The position numbers and the translations under genes were made by a program. This document shows positions 49,232-60,335 of a DNA stretch of 64,000 bases, piece after piece. The notes under the pieces were generated by a model. It had not been told where the DNA came from. It saw only the letters and a list, made by a program, of their open reading frames with translations, and ran no database searches. Origin of the DNA: Caenorhabditis remanei (taxonomy: Eukaryota > Nematoda > Chromadorea > Rhabditida > Rhabditidae); NCBI RefSeq assembly GCF_010183535.1, contig NC_071332.1, forward strand, positions 6,200,001 to 6,264,000, written 5' to 3'. How positions within the stretch are numbered: position 1 is the first letter of the stretch; each line of letters begins with the position of its first letter.

Positions 49232-51132
49232 CCCTGAAAATAATCAATTTTTTAACGCTGAAAACAGACGCGTTTTTGATTGAAAAATCCTTAAAAACCG
49301 GTTGAGGTTACGTGGAAATCGAACAAGAACACTGTTTGAAACAGAGGGGGCAAATGGAAGGCTACTGACGCATTGCTAGCTGTGTGTCTGCGTCTCTACA
49401 CGGTGTAGAACACTTTATAAGATGAGAATGGAGTCGTTTTTGTTTATTTTCCGGTTGGTTTCGGATTTTTTAATGATTTAGATTGGTTTTCTTTATAAAT
49501 TTTCTGTATTTTGAGAGATTTAGTTGAAGTTTGTGAGGAAAATTTATTTTTAAATTAATTTTTGAAGCAACTACACTTTTTTTAAAAACTTCTTTGTAAT
49601 GAAAATGTAAGAAACTCGGTGAAAAATTAATATTTTAAGCATGGAACTGAAAAGAAATTTTATTCGATGACCGTACATTTACGTTCGTCGTGAAACCAGT
49701 TGAAGAAAATCCCTCATGCGCCTTACAATTATACGGTACTAAACTGATTATTTCGTTTGTTTTTAGTAAAAAAACCGTTTTACTAAATATTTAGCTAAAT
49801 CATTTATTTTAAAAGAATATTCTTTTTTCTAAAAGTTTCACTACTTTTCCATCGATACATGTTTGATCGTTTGATCATCACAAAGCTTCTGGAATGTCAG
49901 TCACAAAAGAGTACACTCTCAAAGGTGCGATAAAGCAAAAAGGAATTCCGTGATGACACGACGATAATGACAACATTCTGGGCTCGCAAATCAAGTTCTG
50001 CACGGCCCCGTGTGTAAGTGTTAGTGTGTCTTACACCTGATAACACATTTCTCTGAAAACGCCGGCATTAATCGCCTGAACCAAAATGGCATCTTAGAAT
50101 TAGGGCAGTCGTCTCGTGTGTGTGTGTGGGTGAGTGATGCAAGAAGACTGACAATTTATCGTTTTCCTGATTTCCTTCTCTCCATAATTTTCTTTTTTCA
50201 GTTCATACTTTCTATCAAAAATTTATGGAATTCATTGTCAACACTCATATTAAAAACGACCAATGCGTCAACCAGTCTCGCCGAAAATGTTTATAAACGG
50301 GTCACTGTTTATCAATAGACTGCCCAGCCCACATACTCATTCAACCAAGAGACTTGTCGAGATTTATAAGCAAATCGATTAGTTGTTTGGTTTGTTGTCA
50401 CATGATGTTTGCTGCGAAATTGTTTTCGGTTCATCATTTTCCTCTTTTGAACTCAACTCATCTTGACTACAACATACGATAACACTATACACAAGTAACA
50501 TTTTTGCTCTCATTGAATTTCCATGAAATACAGTCGTAAGTCACAATTTCCTCTTTCTCTGAAAACTCTCGAAAGTTGGGAAATTTGGCGCCATGACAAG
50601 AAAACCTACGTCAACTTCATTCTTTTTTCTCCGAATCTCCGCCCTCTCTTCCTATCGTTTATAGTCACTGTCATACGGAAATTTCATTGTCTGATGCCAT
50701 TTTTCAGTGCTCCCCCTGGTTGTACAAACATGCTTTCCGCCATAAATTATTTATCAAATTAACAGCCAGCCGACTGGACGGCTCGTTTATCAGCCTGAGT
50801 GTCAGCCAGCTGAGTAGCTGACTGAGATACTGACATATTGTCGATGTGTCCTCCTCTTTCTCTTTTTGTTTCAACAGATGACACTGATAAGGAATCCATT
50901 GAAGAGGCACCAATTCATTTCATCTTATTCCAGAAGTAATATTGTCGAACTTCTCTATTTCCTCATCTCTTTATACTTATCTTCTCCTCAGAATAACGCT
51001 TCTAAAAGATATGACACCTCTTCAAATTCAATTTTCTCTTCTTCGTTTTCTTTTCTTACTTATTCGTCTTCATTCCTTTTTTACTTTTTCCCCGTACTCT
51101 TCTTCATTACAACTTTTTCAGCCAGCTGGGTA
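49232..51132. other. Divergent promoter region (SCYL1 / lap-2)
   Basis: 1.9 kb with no supportable gene. A TCTGCGTCTC motif is at 49385-49394, about 155 bp upstream of the SCYL1 start. A TTTTTCAG ending at 51121, 11 bp before the lap-2 ATG, is a likely splice or trans-splice acceptor. Open frames at 50118-51312 on the plus strand lack domains. Confidence 0.5.
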
Positions 51133-53310
51133 ATGTCTCTCCAATCGCTTCTCTCCACAAAAATCGTGCGTGCGGCGTCGATCGCCGACGCTGCCTTCGA
51201 TGCAGTTGTTCTTGTTGGAAGCCAAGAAAGTGTCAAGCAGTTCGGAGCGATTCAGCAGGTTTCTGCAATCGCACCAGCCGTTGACAACTTCCTCAAGGTT
51301 TTACATTTCTAATCCCTTCATTTTAAAACCGTAATCATTTCAGCTCCATCGTGGTGCCTTCCATTCCGCGTCTCTCGTGCAAGTCGACTCGTCTGTCGTT
51401 CCCTCTGGACGACTAATCCTCTCTGGAACCGGTCACGTGTCTCGTGATTATGACGATGTTCGTCGTTACCAGGCTGCTGCACGCAAAGGAATCGAACTGT
51501 AAGTCGAATAGATTTCTCGCGAAATTCAGAATATTCTACCAAAATCGTATAAGTTTGTGTTTTATAAAGTTCAATGTGCAAAATGCGAAACTGAAACTAT
51601 TTCGGGGTCTATGATTCAATCAGGCGCCAGCTTAACAACGTCAGCAAACAAAAGAACAATTGGATTAGATGATTTCATTCCACTTACCCGCCAATTATTA
51701 GTTTCTCGTATACTCTTCGTTTTCTTAAATTTCTAGATAAGACTTAGTCGACGTAGAACGAGAAAAAAAAGCGAAGAGACAGTTATCAGAAAACGTGGGG
51801 GAAAAGCATAGATCAGCAGTACTGATTGTGGGGGCGAACTGCGTCATTTCCGAGGAAAAGCAACGTCGGGTGTGGTAATGAACGTTGAACTGAATAATCG
51901 ATAGAAAATTCTTGATTTTTTACGAGGAATCTGAAATTTATTAATTTTTTTCAGTGCTCTCTCCGCCGGAGTTAAATCTCCACTTCTCATCACTCTTCCA
52001 AATGCTCGCTTCCCGAACGCCGAACTTGTTGCTGCTCTCGGAGCTCTCACTCCCGTGTACACTCCACTCAACGTTCGCGAAGAAGAGAAAAAGCAGAAGT
52101 TGCAACAATTGGGTCTTCTAGCTGTAAGTTCTCGGACTTTTCTGTTATTGGGAAACAACAGTTATTATTCATTACAGGTCGGAAACAGCGATACATCTGC
52201 TCGTCTCGAACAATTTGTTGAAGCATACGACGCTTCATTCACAGTCTGCCGTGATGTCGGAGAGACTGGACCAGAGAGAATGGCGCCGCCACGTGTTGCG
52301 GAATATATTCAGAATGCGTTCGCTAATGGAAACATAAAAGTGACTGTTGTCGATGATCAGAGTGTGATTCTCAAGGATTTCCCATTGATGGCTGCTGTCA
52401 ACAGAGCTGCCAACGCTGTTAAGGAACACCAAGCTCGTTTGATCCGTCTGGAATACACTGGAGAAGGAGAGACACAAGACACCTTCTTCGTTGTTGGAAA
52501 AGGAGTGACCATTGATACCGGAGGTTGTGATTTGAAGACTGGTGGACACATGTTTGGAATGTGCCGTGATAAGTATGGATCCGCTGTTGTCGGAGGATTC
52601 TTCAAGGCTATTGATGTGCTGAAACCAAAGAATATCAAGGCTGTTGGATACATGTGCATGGTTCGTAACAGTATTGGATCTCGCGCATACACTTGCGATG
52701 AAGTTATCACTTCAAGAAGTGGAAAGAGAATTCATATCTACAATACCGATGCCGAAGGAAGACTTACCATGCTTGACCCCCTCACCCTCGCTAAGGAAGA
52801 GGCTCTCAAGGCCAAGAATCCACATCTTTTCACAGTTGCCACATTAACTGGACACGAAGTGCTCTCATATGGATATTACGCTGCTATCATGGACAATGGA
52901 CCAGCCAAGGCCAGTGGATGGGCTCGAAAAGTTCAGGAAGTTGGAGATGAATTCGGACAACCGATCGAGATCAGTAGACTCCACCCAGAAGATTTCGCTT
53001 TCCATCAGGCAGAATGTGAACAAGCCGACCTTCGGCAAGGAAACACAAAGCCATCGGTCGCAACACTCAGAGGTCATCAAACTCCAGCTGCCTTCTTGCA
53101 AATGGTAAGTTTCTTATTAATGAAAACGACATATCTTTTGAAATCAATTATTTTCAGGCTAGTCGTATCGATGAACACGGAACCGACAGTGCTCATCCTT
53201 TGAAGTACAGTCACATTGATATGGGCGGTTGCGAGGGTGATCATCCATCAGTTAGCTTCCCAAATCCACTTGTAACACTTGTTGCCGGACTTGTTCTTCC
53301 TCATGTTTAG
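51133..53310 (+). CDS. lap-2: Leucyl aminopeptidase, M17 family
   Basis: Five exons (51133-51297, 51344-51498, 51955-52123, 52178-53104, 53158-53310) give 522 aa, the normal M17 length. The C-terminal catalytic domain retains the two-zinc site: Lys and Asp in GKGVTIDTGG, Lys in DLKTGG, Asp in MCRDKYG, and Asp/Glu/Arg in NTDAEGRL. The N-terminal half is the usual hexamer-organising domain. It removes N-terminal residues such as Leu from peptides in the cytosol. There is no signal peptide. The start follows a 3' splice-like site by 11 bp, so the mRNA may be trans-spliced. It is recognised as the C. elegans lap-2 type by sequence and by its SCYL1 neighbour; lap-1 is the alternative but less likely. 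Confidence 0.85.
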
Positions 53311-55131
53311 ATTTTTCCCTGAAAATTTATTTTTTATATTTCATAATTCTTCACCTTCACCATTTCGGTGCTGTGCACCCATTATTATAATTCATGAACT
53401 TCATATTTCTTCCGTCACTATACACACATATTTAGTTCAATACCATTTCTTTCAAATTCTAAACTGAAACTGTTATAATATCACTTTTCCGTCCTCACTA
53501 ACTATTTTCCATAGCCCTTTTATACGGAACCCGAGCTTGTGTTTTAACTCTAATAGTCTTATCGCCTTCCGCCTCCATTCGCTTCCTCTTTTTTCTTCAG
53601 TAAAATAAACATTTTTGTCTTAAATTGTTTTATACAAATACAAAACCTTTGACTGGTCACATTGTCCATTATTAACTATGTACTTCCTTCCGCCGGAAGA
53701 TCAATCCAACTGAATGAGAAAGTATATAAGCTTGAATTGGTAATGAAGCTTATCGATGTATTCTATTCGTTTCTCTTTTCCTTTTTTGCTAGTTTCTTTG
53801 TTCTCTTTAATTTTATTGCACTTTGAAACACTCGAATTGATAATGTCACAAGACTGACAATCTCCGAAAAAACTCTCAAAGTGGCTCAACTATACAATAA
53901 GTAGGTCGAATTAGCTTCGGTTTGAACTATAACAGATCGTGTCAGTCCACTGTTTGTTGTCTTGAAATAATTTTTCGATTTTTCGAGACAACAATTATAA
54001 TTATTTTGAGGCTAGGCATTTGATTTCCATTCTATAACAATCCCGTAAATTGAACGGGATCCCGTTCAATTTTTGTACCATGAACGATACGAAACCACCT
54101 GATATCTCTTCACGGTACGATTTATCGGTTCAATCTTTCTATCAGTACTTTTAAAATTTATTACCTCTCATCAAAAATGTGACTTTTGAACCTGTCAATC
54201 ACAAAACCGGTTATTTTTGCAAATTCAAACTGAAACAGAGATCTGAAACCTATATTATTATTCACGTGTTCTTCTTTTCTTGTCGTTTTGTCTGTCTAGT
54301 CAGACCACCATCGTTACACTTTGCAATGTACTTTTTATCAATTCATTTTCTTCATTTCTCTCACCTACAAATACGACGACTCCGTTCATTTTCGACAGTT
54401 ATTGCCTCCGAATTCTATCGAAACTTCTATATTTTATCTCTCAAGTTTGAATAAAATTGAATTTCTCAACATGTTTTCTTGTTTTCATCTCATTTTCCGC
54501 CTACGTCATGTTATTCAATTTTATCAGCAGCTCCAGTCTCCAGAGTCTTCCAAACTGAATAACTGTGTATATTATTTCCGAAAAACACGAAAAAACAACA
54601 AAAAACGCCGGAAAAACAACATATGCAAAGGAGCAAGGCGGAGTCTCCTGTCTTCTTCTCCTTTTTTCTTTTCTCTTCATTTCCCATTCCTTCGCTTTGC
54701 TTTCACATGCGCCCTCACTAATATCGATTCCGGCTCTCTCATCCACGTGGTTTTTCTTTCTGTCAACGATACAAAGTACATCTGGAGCACTTTATTCATA
54801 GATCTGATCTCTCTACGTGCCATTTGCCACTTTTCAGTTATTTTTTTGTCTTTAGTCAAACCACATAATTCGTTATCAACGGTAATATGACTGATATGAC
54901 GATCAGTTCTTCTTTCATTCTTTCCATCACAAAGGTGTAACAGATGCAAACCCGACGCGCCGCCCCATCTTTATCACCTTCAATGAAAACTGGCGCCACC
55001 AACCGCCTGTTAAATCAAACTTGTTTTACTTAACTATTCACTCTTCATGTCTTTTCTCTTTCATTGTTCCTTTTTCTCACTTTTTTAAAAAATAATTTTC
55101 TTTTTTCAGAAGAGGAAATCTCAATCTCAAC
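53311..55131. other. Intergenic region upstream of NCOA4-like gene
   Basis: AT-rich, with a 26-bp palindrome at 54047-54072 (listed separately). The open frame at 54321-54890 is T-rich, has no domain, and lies on low-complexity DNA. A TTTTTTCAG ending about 55110, some 20 bp before the next ATG, is a likely acceptor. Confidence 0.5.
54047..54072. repeat. 26-bp perfect palindrome
   Basis: AAATTGAACGGGA and its reverse complement abut with no loop, centred on GGATCC. No copy was noticed elsewhere in the window. Confidence 0.85.
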
Positions 55132-56275
55132 ATGCCAGTGCCACAGAACGAACAATTCGTGAAGCTCCTCGAAGTTCAAAGTGTCAAATTGAACGAAGTC
55201 AAGAACAATTTGAGACTCAATCGCTACAAGGCTCAACAAGACATTCGTCACGCTGTGGCAGCGATGATCGTTTCCCTTCGTGAGCGTGAACGACAATTGA
55301 TTGGAGATCTCGATAGAGCATTCTACCAAAAAGAGGGAAAACTCATCAACCAATTGGATATTGTTGCAGAGGAATTAGGTGAGAATGAAGATTTGTTTTC
55401 CATTAACTCTCTTTTATTGGTTTACAGCCGCATGTAATCTTGGCCTCCCTGCTGCTAATGCGATTCTCAATGTGGACGATGATGTGCGTCTTGAATTGGA
55501 TCTTCCTATTTCCGACATTCGAGCTGTTCACGAGAAAATCACTAAATTAGGAGAGATTCGTGTTTCGCATGACTGTCAGCGGCTCCCGGTGAAGAAGGTC
55601 GGACGTACTTTGCCACTTGATATGGAAGCATATGATGACGACAGCATGTGGCTTTTGAGCAAAAAGAGCAAGACTGACACCTCCCCAGAAACTCCACACG
55701 AAGTAGATACTGTCAAGAATTGGCTCAGTCGTCTTCCAGATGGTAACGCTGCTCTCAACTTCGATTTGGCTTCATTTGCAAGTGGAGAGACAAAAAGTGA
55801 GAGCTCAGAGAGTACTGCAAGCTCATTCGAATTGCTTAATGAAGTTGCTATGTGTTTGAAGTATACTGCCAACGCGGATAGAGCATTCAGACAAAGAATG
55901 GAAACAATTCATAATGAACCAATGGATAAGTGGCTGCTCAGATCAGACGAGGAATGCACTTCGACTCATTTGCCACGTGCTCCAGTTCCAGAAAGTTTCC
56001 GAGATGATGATGATGATTTGGATTTTGATGGAGATGACGAGGATATGGAAGCCGAATGGTAAGTCGAAATATTCTCAAACAGTTGCTTGATTTCATTAAT
56101 TCCATTTTATTTCAGCTCTTCTGACTCCTTCAAGTTCGAGAACGTCATCAATAAACTACAAAACTCAGATGACTCCCAATGGCTGAATCGTCCTGAAGGA
56201 AAATCTGAAGACGATGAAGAAGATCAGAGTCCAGCTGCAAATCACAGAAGATTCATTCAAAAACAAATGCAATAA
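55132..56275 (+). CDS. NCOA4/ARA70-like protein (putative ferritinophagy adaptor)
   Basis: Three exons (55132-55378, 55428-56058, 56116-56275) give 345 aa. Residues 10-85 form a long amphipathic helix or coiled coil (RLNRYKAQQDIRHAVAAM, LREREVQ-like LRERERQLIGDLDRAF). In order and charge this matches the ARA70 domain of nuclear receptor coactivator 4. Four spaced Trp-Leu motifs follow: MWLLSK (W157), NWLSR (W181), KWLLR (W251), QWLNR (W315). This is the repeated WL signature also seen along human NCOA4. An acidic stretch (DDDDDLDFDGDDED) precedes the last one. NCOA4 delivers ferritin to autophagosomes. Whether this short form binds ferritin is inference. There is no membrane segment. The 3' end is convergent with a small minus-strand gene 77 bp away. 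Confidence 0.75.
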
Positions 56276-56352
56276 TAACTCGAATTTCAAATGTGTTTAT
56301 ATTTTCCCTGTCAAAACATTTCTTGTGACATAAACAAAATGTACAGTTTTTA

Positions 56353-56657
56353 TCACTTCAATTGTTCAAGTACTCCTTGTTTATAGTCGTCCGATTCCAT
56401 GATAATGTTCCCATCGACGGTTCGAACTGCAAAGAAGTTCTCGAGCGATAAGAAATTGATGAGAATTGGTTACCTCGAAAGTGCTGATTAATGTTTTCTT
56501 TCTGACTTCCATCGAGTACTTGTTGAAGCAAATTGACAACACTAGAAGCATCTCCACTCATTTCGATAACTTCTGGAGTCACTGTTTTCTCAGTTTGAGA
56601 GAAAACAAATGGTGCCATCAAAGCAAAAATACAAAGAGAAAGAAGAAAATACTGCAT
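56353..56657 (-). CDS. Small secreted peptide of 85 aa
   Basis: Two exons (56657-56474, 56426-56353) join as CAC TTT CGA G|TT CGA ACC and give 85 aa. A clear signal peptide (MQYFLLSLCIFALMAPFVFS) is followed by about 65 mostly polar residues ending YKQGVLEQLK. No cysteines and no dibasic cleavage series are present. I do not recognise it. Coding status rests on the signal peptide, good splice sites and the frame closing. Confidence 0.65.
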
Positions 56658-56996
56658 ATTCAAATACTCAGCGAAAAAAAAGAAAAGTGAGAAAGGATTT
56701 CCAAAAATGGATGTTTTATGATGTCGAATATTTTCAAATGGGATTTTGTGTCAGAATCGCTCATTCGGAAACAATGTACTAAACCAGATTTCATAAAATG
56801 GGTGAGTATTGAAGTGTACGATCGTCTGGCGCGCCCTCGGCGCTTTTTCAAAAGCGTATTTGTAGTTTTTCATATTGAAACTATTATAAAAAGATTGTAT
56901 TCGTTTTTATTATTTCCATTCTTGATACCAGAATTAGAATTTCTTTGGTTTTCGCATATTAAAATCACAAATGAATCACAAAATAATTAAAAGCTT
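56658..56996. other. Upstream of small peptide / 3' flank of receptor gene
   Basis: AT-rich 339 bp, with no gene seen. Confidence 0.5.
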
Positions 56997-59900
56997 TCAC
57001 AAGTAAGGATGAGATAATCTGTAGAGGATCATGGCGGCTGATATATTCGGAACGAAGAACATTATTCGATTGAAGCAGTTCGAATCGACGGGAAACGCAT
57101 TCAAGAATGCCATTTTCGAGTTACTGTGGAGGCAACGGTCGAGGGTGACACGGTAGGTGTGATGCATCTGAAAGAGGTGGGAAGATGGAGATGGGATAAG
57201 GGAATTGAGGAGTTACCTGATCATCTCCACAAGTTTGAAGGACGTCATCATGCATCAGAATTTCAGCGGTTTCTTGGATCTGGAAATTGAATTTTGGGTT
57301 TATATTGTGACAGTAAACTTTGTTGGTTTTCGGAGATCTGGTTTCATTGAACCATAACTACACAAGGTTACAAGATAATTGATAATGTAAAAATAGCATC
57401 AGATAGTATAGTTTTAGATAGGGAAAACGAAATTTGGAGTTTTCAGTATTACACTAGCGGTCTCTGAAACATCAAAATTTTCTGGTTTAAGGCGAAATTT
57501 TCCAACTTTGGTTACTTGGAACGGAGGTAAAACTCTTCTACGGGATCCAATTTTTATTGGATGTTCAATCCTAGAACTCAATTTTGATTGTTGACAAGTT
57601 TTTTGTAGGACTCCAACTAATTTCTTAACTATTTTCTAATTATTCAATCTCACCAAATTATTTCCTTTCTCTAGTGAAACTTACATTATTCTGAACTTTG
57701 ACCAATGGGGACAACCCAGCTATCGTTATTCCCATACACACAATCGTCCATCCATTCAACAAGACATACATCACTGGATCCAGGGACGCCTTGAAACTTC
57801 CCACAATATAGCTGACATTTATAAATGCTGTCAACGAGAAGAGTGGAACAATTGCACCGTATTTACTCAAATGTTGATTCACGAATCGAGTTAATTGAAT
57901 CAAATCGGAATGGCGTTTACTGTAGTTGTTCAGTACTTGAGGGAGCTAGAATTAAAGATTCTTTGGAGATAGAAACACAAGTGAATGAATACCGTCAATT
58001 GCTGGAATCTCGCAGAATTCGTCAGTTCTTTATTGAAATGTTTGATTTCTCGATTCAATGCCGTATTCACTGTCACATAGATGATGATAGCCATCGATGA
58101 AGCAAGACATCCCACGAAATCAATGAATGGGGCGAACTGATGGAGAATTGATTCAGAATAGAATGTGCTGAAATACTAGAATGAGATACTGTAGCTTACA
58201 GTATTGAACTCACCTATTGTCATTCAACTGGTATCGATTTGTAACCGAAGAATAGAAAGAAGTACTCAAGATCACTGCAAAAATAGGCACGATCATAACA
58301 GCTGCTTTTCGATGGAAATTTGTGTAATCATCAATACTTTGACTAGTTGATAATCTCATAGTTCGTAACCGAGATAGTGTGTCTTCGAACTGTGAAACAA
58401 AGTTTTCCCTAGTCCAACAAATTACTGCAATCGCACTGATGAACGCTTGCAATGCCATGAATGCGTATGCTGTCGATTCAGCCCACCCGACTGAGAATGG
58501 CTAAAAATTTACAGTAATCTGAGAGGAAACACTTCAAATCAAATTGCACTTACTTTATCCTGAATTCCCATGTATGTGAAGATCTCGATGACCATGATAA
58601 CTAAAATGATGAGGGCGACTACAGCTGATACAACTCCCTTTACTGATCGTATACTTTCTTTTCGTAACTTGTGACAATCCAGGCCGGAGAATCTGGAAAT
58701 TGAAATCACAGATTGATAACTCAAGACGTAGTATGTAAATACTTATGTATTAGAACATACCTGATAAGTGGTTCAAAAGGTCCAAGAAGTTTGGGAGCTG
58801 GTGGTGAGGGTAATTGTGTCGGCTCCACACCTGGTTTGACATACAAACCGCCGCCGAGACCCAGTGTGGTCCCCGCCTCTACCATTGGGACTTCGTATTC
58901 TAAAATAATTCAATTTTTTTTATTATTTTGACCAGAAAAAGAAAGAAAAAGTAGAGTTGAGATGAATCCAAACCTTGTTTCCATACGCTTACAATTGGAT
59001 ACATCCATCGGAAATGAGTCATAGTCATAAAGATTTAGAGAAGTTAAAGTTATTTTCAATACTGATATGTGACATAAGCCAACTCTAACTATAATTAATT
59101 CATAAGAGAAAAAAGATAATTGACACATGACCAATGAATAAAATTAAATGAATTGTTGAATCAATGCAAAAATTTCGAACAGTGAGAGATCTCAAATGAC
59201 CGAGAGCAATTTGAGTGGTTTGGATGCAAAAATACACAAAGCCAAAGGAGACGAAACTCTTGAGCGGCGGCTCTTCGAGACTCTCAAGAAAGGTGACGAA
59301 AAAATGACCGGTGGACGAGAGGAGGAGGGATGAGTTGGCATGCATTCCCAATGTTGTTCTTCTTCCAATCTGACCTATTGTTTAGACTGGGAATCGAAGA
59401 ACAAAAAAGTGTCAAACTAGAAATCAGAAAACAAGAGAGAGGCAACGAGAGAGAATCTGCTCGCGGACTGTCCGCGAGCTCGAGGAGCAGCGGAGAGCTT
59501 ATGGTGGAGCGTGCGACAAACAACAAGACAGTTGTCTTCGTTGTTTTTTTCTTTTATCGTTTCCATCTCTCTCGTGTGTGTTTGATGAGGCGCAAAAAAT
59601 GACACGCAAACTGTCAACCAAAAATGGACAGAAATTTTGTACATAGAGAGAGGTCGAGCTGAGATTTCGGCAGTCTCTTGACTATCTATTGGATATTCTT
59701 TGGACTTTAGAACAATTTCTACAAACAGAGAATATGTTGGATATGCCAAAGAGAGGAAGGAGAAAAGTGATGTTACATGTGTTTCTGTCAGCGCGAATTT
59801 ACATTTTAAATGTTCAGAAAGTGAGTTATTTAGAGTGACCAATTTTCTTGAAACATATTTTCACAATATATTTTTTATTTGTGGAAACTGAAGAAGACAG

Positions 59901-60335
59901 AAATATGTTAGAAACTAGTCTAGATTTGGAGGAGTACGGTAATCGTTTTGTGATGAAAAGTTCTCTAAATTGGTTGAATTTCAGAGAAATTTTTTAAATG
60001 TAATTTTCTAATTGTATTATTTTACAATGTATCGAATAATTTTCTCTTGAAAAAATTACTCTGTAAATTACAATACTCATTCTCACAACTCGGAATGAAG
60101 AAGAAAGTTGGGACGTTTGACAGTTAGAACGGATTGTAATCTGGTTTTTTAAGGTACCGTATCTCTACAGTAACCTCATTGCAAATTCCGATAAACGTCG
60201 GTTGAGAAAGAAACTATAAAATCAATTGAGTCTACTCTTTAATGTTAGAAGATTCAGAAAAGAAATTATGAAAGAACCTTCAGAAGAAAACATTTCCAAA
60301 CAAATCTGTTTTCGAAATGAAAAGCACTTACCCAT
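56997..60335 (-). CDS. egl-47: Gustatory-receptor-family seven-TM protein, EGL-47-like
   Basis: Eight coding exons on the minus strand (60335-60332, 58899-58761, 58692-58554, 58500-58214, 58167-57993, 57945-57685, 57279-57217, 57167-56997) give 412 aa. The first holds only ATG plus one base, followed by a 1.43-kb intron; the next exon begins with the other two bases of codon two. A Pro/Gly-rich N-terminus (GVEPTQLPSPPAPKLLGP) leads to seven hydrophobic segments (for example VVALIILVIMVIEIF, AFMALQAFISAIAVIC, VMIVPIFAVILSTSFY, FINVSYIVGSF). The C-terminal segment (MFFVPNISAAMILYRL) matches the lite-1/gur/egl-47 group. Family knowledge: C. elegans EGL-47 affects egg-laying neurons. Other gur genes remain possible. 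The protein's 5' end may have alternative isoforms. Confidence 0.7.

Noticed and set aside
54321..54890. 189-codon open frame upstream of the NCOA4-like gene
   Set aside because: It is mostly Phe/Ser/Leu from T-rich DNA, lies across a region of low complexity, and has no recognisable domain.
57031..57290. Plus-strand open frames at the 3' end of the EGL-47-like gene, one reading HFRVTVEATVEG like a pterin synthase
   Set aside because: The minus strand gives two exons with correct splice sites that complete the receptor. The plus-strand reading has no start, no flanking exons and only chance similarity.
59417..59842. 141-codon minus-strand frame in the first intron of the EGL-47-like gene
   Set aside because: No splice sites fit it to the receptor in the needed phase, and no family resemblance is seen.
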